A stretch of DNA of 32,884 nt from Richelia intracellularis (GCA_000613065.1 CBZS010000468.1:1-32884); one strand, 5' to 3'. Positions 9,771 to 18,303 are shown, counted from the stretch's first letter. Made by a program: numbers and translations. Notes: generated by a model not told the origin, from the sequence alone.

Positions 9771-10103
9771 ATGGTTTTTGGGGTTTTTGCTGTGATTTCG
9801 GACATGAACTTGGGAATTATTGAATCTTATGATGGTGGTGATGGTGGATTTTTAGAAGTCATCCCTGAAGGTGATGGTAGTGACTACTGGTTGATTGCAG
9901 GTGTGCACATTAATGGAGAAGCATATCGTCCTAGTGCTAGACTATTCCGTAGTGAGCGATCAGCTTTTACTAAAGCACAAAAAATTTATGATTGGATTGC
10001 TAACCACGAAAATCAAGTGCAAGGTTGGGGATGTTGGTGTGCTGACTTGAAAATTACTCTTTGGCATCAATCAAAGGAATACCCCAGTTGTTCTTTGTCT
10101 TAG
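9771..10103 (+). CDS. Hypothetical protein (110 aa, or 99 aa from Met12)
   Basis: The open frame encodes an acidic N-terminal half with a Gly/Asp-rich stretch (SYDGGDGGFLEVIPEGDGSD), then YWLIAGVHINGEAYRPSARL and KAQKIYDWIANHEN, ending in QGWGCWCADLKITLW. It looks like a compact soluble domain. Neither ATG has a good ribosome-binding site. The second (9804, MNLGIIES) gives a more usual soluble start. No family is recognised. It sits between an IS5 element and an EamA fragment, so it may be a survivor or a lightly damaged gene. Confidence 0.55.
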   Translation: MVFGVFAVISDMNLGIIESYDGGDGGFLEVIPEGDGSDYWLIAGVHINGEAYRPSARLFRSERSAFTKAQKIYDWIANHENQVQGWGCWCADLKITLWHQSKEYPSCSLS

Positions 10104-10343
10104 AATATAGGGTTAGGTTTTAGGGGTTAGAGTGCTGATTCAGGAACCGAAAGTAATAAGTAATTTCCATGGTTGGTAGTTGACGGTTATCAGTTATCAA
10201 TTATTCAATTCCCCTGCTCCCTCTCTCTCTGCCATTCCATCTTAATCTGTCTAAACATTTTGGCACTAGTTTAAGAGAGCTTATCACTGTTGTTATGTTG
10301 TGAGTATCCTCTAAATACCCTTAAAACCAACCTCATTAGACAT

Positions 10344-10649
10344 TTATTCTGTTGATATTTTTTCTGTAGTACTTGTTTTTACATGAGATTTTCGCAAATT
10401 ACCGACTTGACTTAAAAATATTCCTAATATTACGATCGCACCACCAATATACTGAGCCGTAGTAGGAATTTCCCCTAAAAGCAAATATGCAAATAATATC
10501 CCTGCAATGGAAGTAAAAGAGTTGGCTAATGATATTTCTGCAGCAGAAGAAGTCTTTAAAGCACTAAACCAACATAATTGACCAAACACCACAATTAAGC
10601 CACTATAGACTAACATCCATTGCCATAGGAAAGGGGAAGCAACATCAAT
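10344..10649 (-). pseudogene. EamA/DMT-family transporter, C-terminal fragment
   Basis: The frame reads SPFLWQWMLVYSG, VVFGQLCWFSALKTSSAAE, LANSFTSIAGILFAYLLLGE, QYIGGAIVILGIFLSQVG. This is the second EamA domain of a drug/metabolite transporter, including the helix pair around the LLGE motif. The N-terminal five helices are absent: MITE copy 4 begins 40 bp upstream, and beyond it lies the DM13 gene. An apparent ATG at 10616 could start a 90-aa peptide but not a working transporter. Confidence 0.75.
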
Positions 10650-10689
10650 AAAGTGTTTAAAACATTAGAGATAGACTGCAAAAAAAAAT

Positions 10690-10780
10690 GGCGTTGCTGA
10701 ATCCGGGGATGAATTAGCGTTTGAAACCATTGATAAATCCTTGAAAATTTAGTGAAATCATCCCCGGATTCAGCAACGCC
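10690..10780. repeat. 91-bp palindromic MITE-like element, copy 4 (arms B/B)
   Basis: Both outer arms are the type B variant GGCGTTGCTGAATCCGGGGA and its exact complement, so the ends can pair perfectly. Relative to other type B arms (TGAATCAG) both arms carry the same change (TGAATCCG), a paired change on both sides of the stem. No clear target duplication. It lies immediately upstream of the EamA fragment and 67 bp before the DM13 gene. Confidence 0.92.
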
Positions 10781-10827
10781 GGCTATACTAATGTTAATAG
10801 AGCAATCGAGTCTTAGACTAGACTTGT

Positions 10828-10833
10828 TATAAT
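10828..10833 (+). promoter_or_regulatory. Candidate -10 element for the DM13 lipoprotein gene
   Basis: A perfect TATAAT lies 13 nt before the ATG at 10847. A -35 match is not apparent. If used, the transcript leader would be only a few bases long, which fits the lack of a Shine-Dalgarno sequence. Confidence 0.35.
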
Positions 10834-10846
10834 TCAAGTCTTATAT

Positions 10847-11296
10847 ATGCGATTAGCTTACATCACACTTACTAGTCTTACAGCCTTACTCACAGTAAGT
10901 TGTTCTCCTAGCAGTATTTCTCCACAATCTGATACCACAGCAGTTACATCAAAACCAAGAGCTACCAAGACTTATCAGCCTGGTGTATTTCAAACTGCAG
11001 AGCACACAACCAGGGGAAATGTAAAAGTAATCACAGAAAATGGTAAAAAGTTTATCGAATTTGATAAGAACTTTAAAACAGACAGCGGTCCAGATTTATT
11101 GGTAATTCTTCATAAGGATAAAACATTACCAAACTCTGGTATAAAAGAAAGAGACTACATCAGTGTTGCACCCTTAACCGAGACAAGCGGAACTCAAAGA
11201 TATACAATTCCTGAGAAAGTAGATTTGCAAAAATTTCAATCAGTGGCTATTTTGTGTCGCCAATTTAACGCCACTTTCGGCTATGCCCCCTTATAA
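10847..11296 (+). CDS. DM13-domain lipoprotein
   Basis: 149 aa with a lipoprotein signal: hydrophobic N-terminus, lipobox TVSC with Cys19, then a Ser/Thr-rich linker. The rest matches a DM13 domain (GVFQTAEHTTRGNVKVITEN, FKTDSGPDLLVILHK, YTIPEKVDLQKFQSVAILCR, FNATFGYAPL). DM13 domains are proposed to act in redox or electron-transfer reactions outside the cell membrane, and the Cys in AILCRQFN is the conserved one. The mature protein should be tethered to a membrane facing the periplasm. The downstream DUF4079 (b561-like) gene was probably its membrane redox partner, now dead. Intact; only the leader is unusual. Confidence 0.88.
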   Translation: MRLAYITLTSLTALLTVSCSPSSISPQSDTTAVTSKPRATKTYQPGVFQTAEHTTRGNVKVITENGKKFIEFDKNFKTDSGPDLLVILHKDKTLPNSGIKERDYISVAPLTETSGTQRYTIPEKVDLQKFQSVAILCRQFNATFGYAPL

Positions 11297-11347
11297 ACTG
11301 ATGCAAAATATATTGCATTTACAACAGGTTGTATTTACAGATATTTT

Positions 11348-12064
11348 ATGGTTATTACAGATCTTCTCAGATTGATTCATCCAGCACTCGCGGTAATTAT
11401 CGTATTTCCCCTAATTGGGACTGCAGTTAATTTAGCATCGCAGTCAAGACAAAGACGTTTGCAAACTGCTAACAAAGGTAAGAGTAAAATTCCTCCAGTA
11501 GCAGGTCCAGAGCATCGATGTTTAGGAGAACTACTTACAGGTGCAGTTGTAGGTTTAACTTTGTTAGGATTAGCTTACCCAATTGCCAAGAATATCATTA
11601 AAAAACAATTGTGTTTTTCTCCTACCACTGTTTTTATTATCTTGATGTTTATAGCTACAGTTGCATCTTTGGCATTTCTTTTCAAAGCAAAAAAGAAACT
11701 ATGGCGAGGAACTTTTGCAACTTTAACTGGTATGGGTTTATTAGTTATTGGTGCTCAATATGGGGTATATCATCGTAATAATGAGTGGTATTGGTCTCAC
11801 TACTACTATGGTATTATAGCCGCCTTGCTGATGATTTTATCCCTAGCAATTATCCCATAAATTTATAAATATAGATCCCATCGCTGGCGCATTATTCATA
11901 CGATATTAAATTGTATCGCTCTCCTATTATTCATTGGTCAAGGTTTCACTGGAACTAGAGATTTACTATAACTACCTTTAAGTTGGCAGGAATATTATGT
12001 CTATCAGTGCAATTTGAAAAAGAAAACTTGTCCTCCCCTACCTAATCCTAAACTATTAAAGTGA
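11348..12064 (+). pseudogene. DUF4079 (cytochrome b561-like) membrane protein, two nonsense codons
   Basis: The reading frame has several membrane helices (LIHPALAVIIVFPLIG, LLTGAVVGLTLLGLAYPIAK, the segment ending AFLFKAKKK, GLLVIGAQYGVYHRN), then the expected C-terminal part YRSHRWRIIHTILN, LLFIGQGFTGTRDLL and LPLSWQEYYVYQC. TAA codons stand at 11858-11860 (LAIIP*IYKY) and 11969-11971 (RDLL*LPLSW). At both places homologues, as I recall them, have Glu, so each looks like GAA to TAA. There is no frameshift. The stop at 12062-12064 overlaps the start of the next remnant (GTGA). Conserved histidines typical of haem ligands are visible, but the protein would lose its last helices. Confidence 0.8.
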
Positions 12065-12690
12065 AACAGATAAGAAATACTTTAAATAAATTAGGCCCTA
12101 ATTCTTTAAGAGTTAGTTTAGCTATTGGCATTGCTGGATTTTCCGCCGTTGAACTGGGTAGTCTAGCATTTTTGACTACCTGGAAAATACAGCATATTTT
12201 AATTGATAGTCATAAGCAAAATCTATAACAATTAGTAAATCGCTTACCTCAACATGTAGAGCTTTACAGTGAAATTTTACCTTTACAAACATCACTGTAA
12301 AAAACAGTTAAAGTTTTAACAAATAACAATAAATTATTGTGTTTAAAATACCAGGAGAACAAAATATGAGTGAAGTCTAGCTCTTTCCAAACAGTATCTG
12401 TACCTATCCAGAACAAATTATTTTCTCTCACCCAGATGCCTATTAAGCCACAAATAAATCAAGTAAATCAAAGGTATTTTGTGGTATGCAGTAGTCCTCT
12501 GAAAATTAAAGATAAATTCGTTGGTGAATTATCAGTAGCTCATGATATTAGCCGTGAACAAACCATGTTTTTAGCAATGGTACAGAGGGCACCTCGATTA
12601 ATCAAGTGTTAGGTAATGTGAGGGGGTTCGAAGAACTACAAGAAAGTGAAGTTGGGCAAAAAATAGCTCAACCGGAACGATTTCTAGTTG
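12061..12690 (+). pseudogene. Membrane-anchored sensor (probably histidine kinase), N-terminal remnant
   Basis: Begins GTGAAACAG overlapping the DUF4079 stop. The frame gives MKQIRNTLNKLGPNSLRVSL, then a transmembrane helix (AIGIAGFSAVELGSLAFLTT) and an extracytoplasmic region with nonsense codons after SHKQNL and LQTSL and further damage near 12370. Later, RYFVVCSSPLKIKDKFVGEL and SVAHDISREQTMFLAMVQ look like the end of a sensor domain before the second membrane segment. No kinase core (H, N, G boxes) is present: the sequence runs into an IS5-type transposase at about 12.7 kb. The kinase call is inference from this layout. Confidence 0.45.
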
Positions 12691-12735
12691 AATTCTGGCT
12701 CAAGAGAGCCAATTTAGACGCAATTATCCCACAGC

Positions 12736-13774
12736 TTATGGATTTTGATTCTCCCAAAATCCATAAGGTTTGAAGTTGTAGACTAAATTCTTCACTCCAA
12801 TAGTCGCCTTGACTGACTGCTTACCAATGGAACCCATTAACTTGCCTCCCATTTCATTAACCCAATGACCAAAAACGTGTTCGACCTTAGCTCTGACTTG
12901 AGAACGCTCTGGATTATCTTCTTTGTGTTTTGCAGTCAATGGATGATTGGGGTAGGCTCGTTCATGAATGTGACTGAAGAATTGTAAAATCTGTAGAATC
13001 CATTCAATAGATTCACTACCATAGGCACTATCTGCCCAAACCTCTTCCCCCTGGTTTTGCTCATCCAACAGTGCCCCTAACACTTGGGAATCATGCACTG
13101 AGTGAGGTATCCGTGACTTGATAGCGACGAATAAAACCGTACTCCACATCAGTATCGATGTGGTTTTTATAACCAAAGTAACTCTGACCATTCTTTTTTG
13201 TCCAGGGAGCATCGGTATCCTTGTGGGACAAGGGATGAGGCTTTTGCTGCCAACTTTCGGTAATTTATCCTTGGGCAAGTTATTGCTTCTCTTCCTTAGT
13301 ATTATGTTGCTTGGGAACTGGAATCAGTGTGGCATCTACTATTTGACCCCCCTTAGCTTGGTAGCCTTGGTCTCTCAGGTCGCGATCAAATTAATTGCTC
13401 AAACAGTTCTTCAATAAGACCCTGCTGCTTCAACTGCTGCCGAAATAACCAAACTGTAGTTGCATCTGGTACAGGTTCTGCTAGTCCCAAGCCCAAAAAT
13501 CTCATGAACGATAGTCGGTCATTGACCTGGTATTCCAGTTCTTCATCACTGATGTTATGTTGTACAGTTGTTGCAGCACAAGCATTTTTAACATGACTAT
13601 TGCATCTATGGGCTTTCGCCCAGCATTCTTTTTTCTGGGCTTGTCATGCACTTGTTCTAAAATCGGACGAAATTATGACCACGGCACCGTCTCGTCTAAC
13701 TTCATCAACAGGGTCTTCTTGCTTTCTAACTTCTGGTATCGCTGTTCAAGTTCCCCGACTTTTTTTTCTTCCAT
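12736..13774 (-). pseudogene. IS5-family transposase, multiply disrupted
   Basis: Pieces in order on the minus strand: VGELEQRYQKLESKKTLL (start 13774), LEQVHDKPRKKNAGRKPIDA, SDEELEYQVNDRLSFMRFLG, DATTVWLFRQQLKQQGL, KGGQIVDATLIPVP, SYFGYKNHIDTDVEYGFIRR, VWADSAYGSE, SQVRAKVEHVFGHWVNEMGG and KNLVYNFKPYGFWENQ. This is the full plan of an IS5-group enzyme, with DAT, ADSAYGS and the RAKVEHVFG helix visible. A TGA-type stop after VPWS and several frameshifts break it; only the last 180 codons (13278-12736) are continuous. It has truncated the IS4-type gene beside it. Confidence 0.8.
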
Positions 13775-13802
13775 GGCGATTCAACCCCAGCTTCTGCTCT
13801 CC

Positions 13803-14393
13803 CTATACTCTCATCTCGCGAGCTACTTGCTCAATTTTTCGAGGTGCCCGAATACGAATACAAAAAGGAATAGATTTCTGAACTAAGTAACTCAACCAGT
13901 CTTTCTCAATAAATTCTCTGTCTGCGGTTACATAAGCAATGTTCTGGTTTGGGAAGATACGTTGAAAGCGGTGTAACAATGCTTTGCGTTGATGGGCGTA
14001 ACTATTTGAGCGATTTGCTAGAAATGTCCACAATAATGGAACCGCAACTCCTTTATAGGCAATACTCAACATTAAAAAGTTGTGCATTTGATTGCCAAAT
14101 TCACACTGTGTTCTATCTAGTATCACTACCCAATCTTTCTCTACTTCTATCCAAGTAGTAATGTTACGTGCAAATTCGACATAATCAATACGAAACTCCC
14201 GAAAAAACCTTTGTAACCGCTTCTAATTTGATGCCGCAAGTGTCTTACCCACGAAGGCTGTTGACAGTTGAGATAAATTAACACTGCGTACTCTTATCAC
14301 TGCTACTAAAAATTGTGCCAAAAGTGTTAATCGTGCACCATGCCACTGAAAGTGCTTTCCTAGAATTAGGCGTAATCTATTAAACTCGGACAT
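13803..14393 (-). pseudogene. IS4-family transposase, N-terminal half
   Basis: From ATG at 14393: MSEFNRLRLILGKHFQWHGA, FLVAVIRVRSVNLSQLSTAF, then a TAG at codon 57 (14223-14225), KRLQRFFREF, WVVILDRTQCEFGN (first catalytic Asp region) and AYVTADREFIEKDWL (second Asp), up to RIRAPRKIEQVAREMRV. The final catalytic Glu region is missing because the neighbouring IS5-type sequence begins just past 13803. It is therefore both nonsense-mutated and truncated, and inactive. Confidence 0.75.
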
Positions 14394-14445
14394 AGGGTTT
14401 CGTTTTCATTTTTATACCAATTTAAAATGAAACCCTTTTCCTGGC

Positions 14446-15217
14446 TTGTTTACACCTTTTTTGTCCTGTACCGAGGCAGGCACAGACTCAGTAAACAGAA
14501 CACACAAGAAAAAATTGTCGCGGGAATTGACCACATTATTTGGCACAGTAATCGCCAATCGAATCGGTTATGGAGGAAGAAAGATAAATACCCTATTTCC
14601 TTTGGATGGGGAGTTTAATCTACCAGCACAGCAATATTCTCATGGACTAAGACAGGGATATTATCCATGTGATTGAGTATTTGTGGAAAGCTGCATTTGT
14701 CTTTTATTCTCACACTTCAACACAGGCAGAACCTTGGGAGAGCAAACGTTTACAGCTTATCCTTGAAGGTAAATCAAGTTCAGTTGCCCCAGGTATGGGC
14801 CCCAGTGCCACTTTACCCAAACTCACCCCCCAAGAACGTAAACCCGTGGATACCTGTGCTAGATATTTACTTAACAATGCCAAATACCTCAAATATGACG
14901 ATTACTTAAAAGCTGGATTCCCCATGGCCACGGGGGTGATTGAGGGTGGTTGTCGCCACCTGATTAAAGACAGGATGGATATCACTGGGGCTAGATGGAC
15001 CATGAGGGGTGCTGAGGCTGTTTTACCCCTGGGTTCTTTATACATCAGTGGCGATTGGGATGAGTATTGGCAGTTTCATCCACAACAAGAACATAAACCC
15101 AATCACCTGGCTTTGTACTCTAGTGGTATTCCTTTGATTAAGCAAGTTCTCAAAGCTCGTTGTTCTACTACCCCTCCACCTCTTCCAATACCTGTCTAAG
15201 TTCCACTCCCCCTCTTA
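14446..15217 (+). pseudogene. ISKra4-family transposase with internal deletion
   Basis: The first piece gives RELTTLFGTVIANRIGYGG and FPLDGEFNLPAQQYSHGLR. The next in-frame family motif is DIIHVIEYLWKAAFVFYSH, at about 14660, in a different frame. About 150-200 residues holding most of the catalytic core are missing at this junction. The C-terminal 170 residues are then intact (YLKAGFPMATGVIEGGCRHL, RMDITGARWTMRGAEAVL, GDWDEYWQFH) to the stop at 15197-15199. A related copy at the right window edge shares sequence to about CTCCC-TCTTA, which marks the probable right end near 15217. Not autonomous. Confidence 0.8.
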
Positions 15218-15234
15218 GCACCCAAATTAATTTT

Positions 15235-15325
15235 GGCGTTGCATAAGTGCGGGATGAATTAGGGTTTGAAACCATTCATAAATCGTTGAAAATTTAGTAA
15301 AATCATCCCCTTATTCAGCAACGCC
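15235..15325. repeat. 91-bp palindromic MITE-like element, copy 5 (arms A/B)
   Basis: Left end GGCGTTGCATAAGTGCGGGA (A); the right end, read inward, is GGCGTTGCTGAATAAGGGGA (B variant). Flanking octamers TTAATTTT and TTTCTTTT agree at only 6 of 8 positions, so a target duplication is doubtful. It lies between the ISKra4 remnant and the 3' end of rnc. Confidence 0.92.
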
Positions 15326-15379
15326 TTTCTTTTTTTCATTGACTGCCAAAGCTAACTACATCATAATTCTCATCTGTTA

Positions 15380-16099
15380 TCATGACTTTTGCGGATGATT
15401 AATTGATAAAAATGCTACTTTTGCTGCTGCTTGTTCCGCAGCTTTAATGGAACGCCCCTTGCCATTACCTAACTTTTTCCCATTGAGCCACACCTCAGCT
15501 ATGAACCGTTCTTTATTCTGTGTAGGGGAGGGTGTTTCTACCACTCTGTATTCTGGTAAAACTTTAAATTGGGCTTGAGTCCATTCTTGTAAAGCCGCTT
15601 TATAGTTGAGTCTAGCAGGATCGCGTCGGATCTCGGCGGCGAGTTTACAAAAGTGACTGTCTAACCAGGGGCGAATTAAATCTAAATTGTTGGTGCTGAG
15701 ATACAATGCACCAAGAACAGCTTCAAAAGCATCGGCCAATCGGGATTGTTGCCCCATGCGATCGCCACTAGCACTACCTGCTACTAGTAAGTATAATTGC
15801 AAACCATATTCCTTCGCCAACTTCGACAAAATGCGATCGCTTACCAATACAGAACGAATGGCAGCAAAATCTCCCACGGGAAAATCAGGGTAATTCTCCC
15901 ACAAAACTACAGCTGCCACTAAACGTACTACTGCATCCCCGACAAACTCCAATTGTTCATAATTTTCGGAATCTGAAACAGAAGGATGGGTAAGTGCCAA
16001 GTCAAGTAAATCCCACTTTATTGGTTCTTCTTGTGACAAGCCTAATTTTCTAACTAGAGTTTCGAGTTGGCGTTGACGACGTGGATAAGCAAGTTTCAT
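15380..16099 (-). CDS. rnc: Ribonuclease III
   Basis: 239 aa. RNase III cleaves double-stranded RNA, including rRNA precursors, as a homodimer in the cytoplasm. The catalytic domain carries the signature NYEQLEFVGDAVVRL (residues 46-60) with the acidic residues that bind Mg2+, and the second acidic cluster DAFEAVLGALYL. The double-stranded RNA-binding domain occupies about residues 155-235 (NYKAALQEWTQAQFKVLPEY, GKGRSIKAAEQAAAKVAF). Length and domain order are normal. It lies downstream of rnpB on the same strand with about 300 bp between, an arrangement that groups two RNA-processing genes. MITE copy 5 is 54 bp beyond its stop. Confidence 0.95.
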   Translation of the reverse strand: MKLAYPRRQRQLETLVRKLGLSQEEPIKWDLLDLALTHPSVSDSENYEQLEFVGDAVVRLVAAVVLWENYPDFPVGDFAAIRSVLVSDRILSKLAKEYGLQLYLLVAGSASGDRMGQQSRLADAFEAVLGALYLSTNNLDLIRPWLDSHFCKLAAEIRRDPARLNYKAALQEWTQAQFKVLPEYRVVETPSPTQNKERFIAEVWLNGKKLGNGKGRSIKAAEQAAAKVAFLSINHPQKS

Positions 16100-16402
16100 T
16101 AAAGCATTTTTGAGAATTTAAGACGATTTATTTACTGATGGATGGGAGTTAAAGCTCATACAATATCAGCTTTAAGGACAGATGACTTAAAATTTGATTT
16201 TGAGGTTTAAGGTGTCAACCAAAAGATAAGTTCCCTGATAGATGTAATTTGGGCTTTAATACCGCACCGATAACTGCCAAAAGCTATATTGAAAACAAAT
16301 TAAAGGGTTTGTAGTAAACACTTTAATTGTTATATGAGCAATTTATCGCTCACTGCGAACCTGATAATCTTTATTTACTAGCTTACCGAAAATTCTGGGG
16401 AA
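16100..16402. other. Non-coding gap between rnpB and rnc
   Basis: Intergenic DNA that should contain the rnpB 3' flank and the rnc promoter. No further gene or strong hairpin identified. Confidence 0.5.
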
Positions 16403-16841
16403 GGAGAGAGTTGGTAGTAAGCCGGGTTCTGTTCTCATCAGTCTATTAACTCATGAGGGCGGTTATCTATCTGGGATGTTTGTTACCAAACACCTCTAGC
16501 GGCTCTAGTTTAACGGAGTAGGGAAAAGACCAACCGTAACTCCTTTTACCTTGCTTCCAACCGGGGTTTACCGAGCCAACGCCTCTCGACGTTGCTGGTG
16601 CGCTCTTACCGCACCTTTGCACCCTTACCTGATTTAGTTATCAACTCCTAGTTATCAGCTCATCACGGTTCACTGATAACTATTGACTGATAACTGAAAT
16701 AAGGCGGTATTTTTCTGTGGCACTATCCTCACGATCGCTCGCACTGGGCGTTACCCAGCAAGTCTGGTCTTTCGGAAGCCCGGACTTTCCTCAAACCGGT
16801 AATTTCTACCGATCTGTAACCGCCTACGCCTACTCTCCCCC
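16403..16841 (-). ncRNA. rnpB: RNase P RNA
   Basis: The catalytic RNA of RNase P, which removes 5' leaders from tRNA precursors. On the minus strand it starts near GGGGGAGAGTAGGCG, contains the conserved GAGGAAAGTCCGGGC block near the 5' end (paired region P4) and ends with AGAACCCGGCTTAC and ACTCTCTCC, which pairs with the 5' end as P1. At about 440 nt it is long for a cyanobacterial rnpB. The extra length is a stretch at about 16635-16705 with repeated TGATAAC/GTTATCA heptamers, the kind of short tandem repeat known from helix P12 of heterocystous cyanobacteria. Ends are estimated from pairing and may be a few bases off. Confidence 0.95.
16635..16705 (-). repeat. STRR-like heptamer insertion in rnpB
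   Basis: Two GTTATCA copies on the + strand side and two TGATAAC copies on the other side form inverted heptamer repeats that would extend one helix of the RNA. Heterocystous cyanobacteria are known for short tandemly repeated repetitive sequences here. Confidence 0.6.
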
Positions 16842-16848
16842 ATTATTC

Positions 16849-16854
16849 AGTGTA
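16849..16854 (-). promoter_or_regulatory. Candidate -10 element of rnpB
   Basis: On the minus strand TACACT stands 7 nt before the expected 5' end of the RNA. No convincing -35 box was found. Confidence 0.4.
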
Positions 16855-16926
16855 GTCTTTTTGTGACATATGGGGAAAGACTTGTCAGTTATTCGATCTC
16901 ACCGCGTCACCGCGTCTCCCTACACT

Positions 16927-17631
16927 CTACTTCTTCTTATTCCAGGGAAGGGCATAAGTCCAGGGAAGTTTTTTAATTATAAAAGGGCAATTAATAATGC
17001 AAACTGGGGGTACATTTGTTCCTTGAGCAATACCATAGGCAGCATTTGCTGTTCGGAAAACTAAATCTAAGGAAAATTCCAAATCGAGCTTTCCACTCAT
17101 AAAATTGCTGTACATTTTTTTCTGGGGTTTTCCTCCCTTTTGTAAGCCAGGAATATTTGCGATGGGGTTACCTGGGGAGTATATACCGGTTTCTTTATCA
17201 CGTTTAAATACATCTTCGGCAGTCACTGATTCTTTGAGGGTTTTACCAGGAACAATTAAGCTAGGGATCTGGGGTACAGCTAAATCCCTGATTAAGTCTG
17301 GTGATTTCCGAATGACTCTCCGTGATCGTTGTTCGATACCTACAATAGAACTATTATCCCAATCAACATAAACTGCTAAATCCTCAGATTTATTTTTAAT
17401 ACTAATGGATAAACTATCCGGCTCATCTATAGGATACATCCCTTTTAAAGAAAAGGATATATCCAATTTTTCTTCCAAATTTTGTTTTTTTAGTTGTTCA
17501 GCAATAGTTTTTTTTGGATCGAACTCTACCTTCATGCGATCGGCAATAGAGTCAACCATACGATTAAAAGTATAGGTGATGCCGATAATATACAGCGTAA
17601 ATACAACTAAATCTAAATCGCCATTATTCAT
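16927..17631 (-). CDS. Hypothetical membrane-anchored protein (234 aa)
   Basis: The N-terminus has one hydrophobic segment (LDLVVFTLYIIGITYTF, about residues 6-22) that may anchor the protein. A charged linker follows (RMKVEFDPKKTIAEQLKK), then a long beta-rich domain (LDISFSLKGMYPIDEPDSLS, LAVYVDWDNSSIVGIEQRSR). The C-terminal region has KLDLEFSLDLVFRTANAAYG and VCIINCPFIIKKLPWTYALP. No known domain is recognised, and no catalytic motif is seen. I believe similar proteins are confined to cyanobacteria. The reading frame is intact, divergent in nothing obvious from neighbours, and separated from rnpB by about 85 bp. Function unknown. Confidence 0.7.
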   Translation of the reverse strand: MNNGDLDLVVFTLYIIGITYTFNRMVDSIADRMKVEFDPKKTIAEQLKKQNLEEKLDISFSLKGMYPIDEPDSLSISIKNKSEDLAVYVDWDNSSIVGIEQRSRRVIRKSPDLIRDLAVPQIPSLIVPGKTLKESVTAEDVFKRDKETGIYSPGNPIANIPGLQKGGKPQKKMYSNFMSGKLDLEFSLDLVFRTANAAYGIAQGTNVPPVCIINCPFIIKKLPWTYALPWNKKK

Positions 17632-17907
17632 AATCTAGAATGTAAAATCCCCCTGTGACTTTGGCAATCCATAGCCAATTTAAACTTATGATTTCATCAT
17701 GGTAAATTAGCACATATTTTTTTTAACTAACCACTTCACCACAAAAAGGATACCAAACCAATGCCGATCACTATCATTGGTAATTAAATACTGATTTTTA
17801 GAGTATGATAGGTAGCGATCGCCAATTCTATCAACGGTGTTACATCGCGCTCGCTTACTTACATCCTCATTTACATCACAATCGAGTTAACGCGTGTAAC
17901 GGAAATT
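17632..17907. other. Non-coding gap
   Basis: AT-rich intergenic sequence with one HIP1 octamer near 17817. No gene seen. Confidence 0.5.
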
Positions 17908-18303
17908 CTACCAACGACTCTTAGCACTAGTATTACCGTTATTATCTATTGCCCACACTCTCCACCTATCTGGTTGAGCTCCAACAAAGTTAAAGTTGTA
18001 GCTGGTGTTAGTAACGTTATCTTGAACCTTCCATGTTCTACCAACATCTGTACACCAACGACCCCTTTGACAGCAATGATAGCAGTCTATCTCGACTCCA
18101 TACTTAGCCAGACCACTTACCGTAGACCATTTTAATATTGTGTTGCGTGGGAAGTTATTAAAAACGGTTCCACTAGCTGGCGATAACTCCCTTGGTGTAG
18201 ATATACTTCGTCGTGTTCGTCTAAAGCTGTATTGAGATGTATAATTATGTCGTATGTCGATTACTACCATCTTTGGCGTTGCATAAGTGCGGGATGATTT
18301 CAC
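17908..18303 (-). pseudogene. Secreted/binding-domain protein fragment, N-terminus lost beside a MITE
   Basis: The conserved part is RELSPASGTVFNNFPRNTIL, KWSTVSGLAKYGVEIDCYHC, WCTDVGRTWKVQDNVTNTSY and FVGAQPDRWRVWAIDNNG. This looks like an extracellular beta-sandwich of the fibronectin-like type found in cyanobacterial secreted proteins; the CYHCC cysteines are notable. The 5' end of the open frame (KSSRTYATP) is encoded by MITE copy 6, so the native start is missing or lies in another frame. With the element and one target copy removed, this frame is shifted by one base relative to the upstream secreted-protein remnant. The two may be halves of one ancestral gene or separate genes. Confidence 0.5.

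Noticed and set aside
13118-13417. Plus-strand open frames across 12.7-14.2 kb
   Set aside because: They lie opposite recognisable transposase sequence on the minus strand and have no family features of their own.
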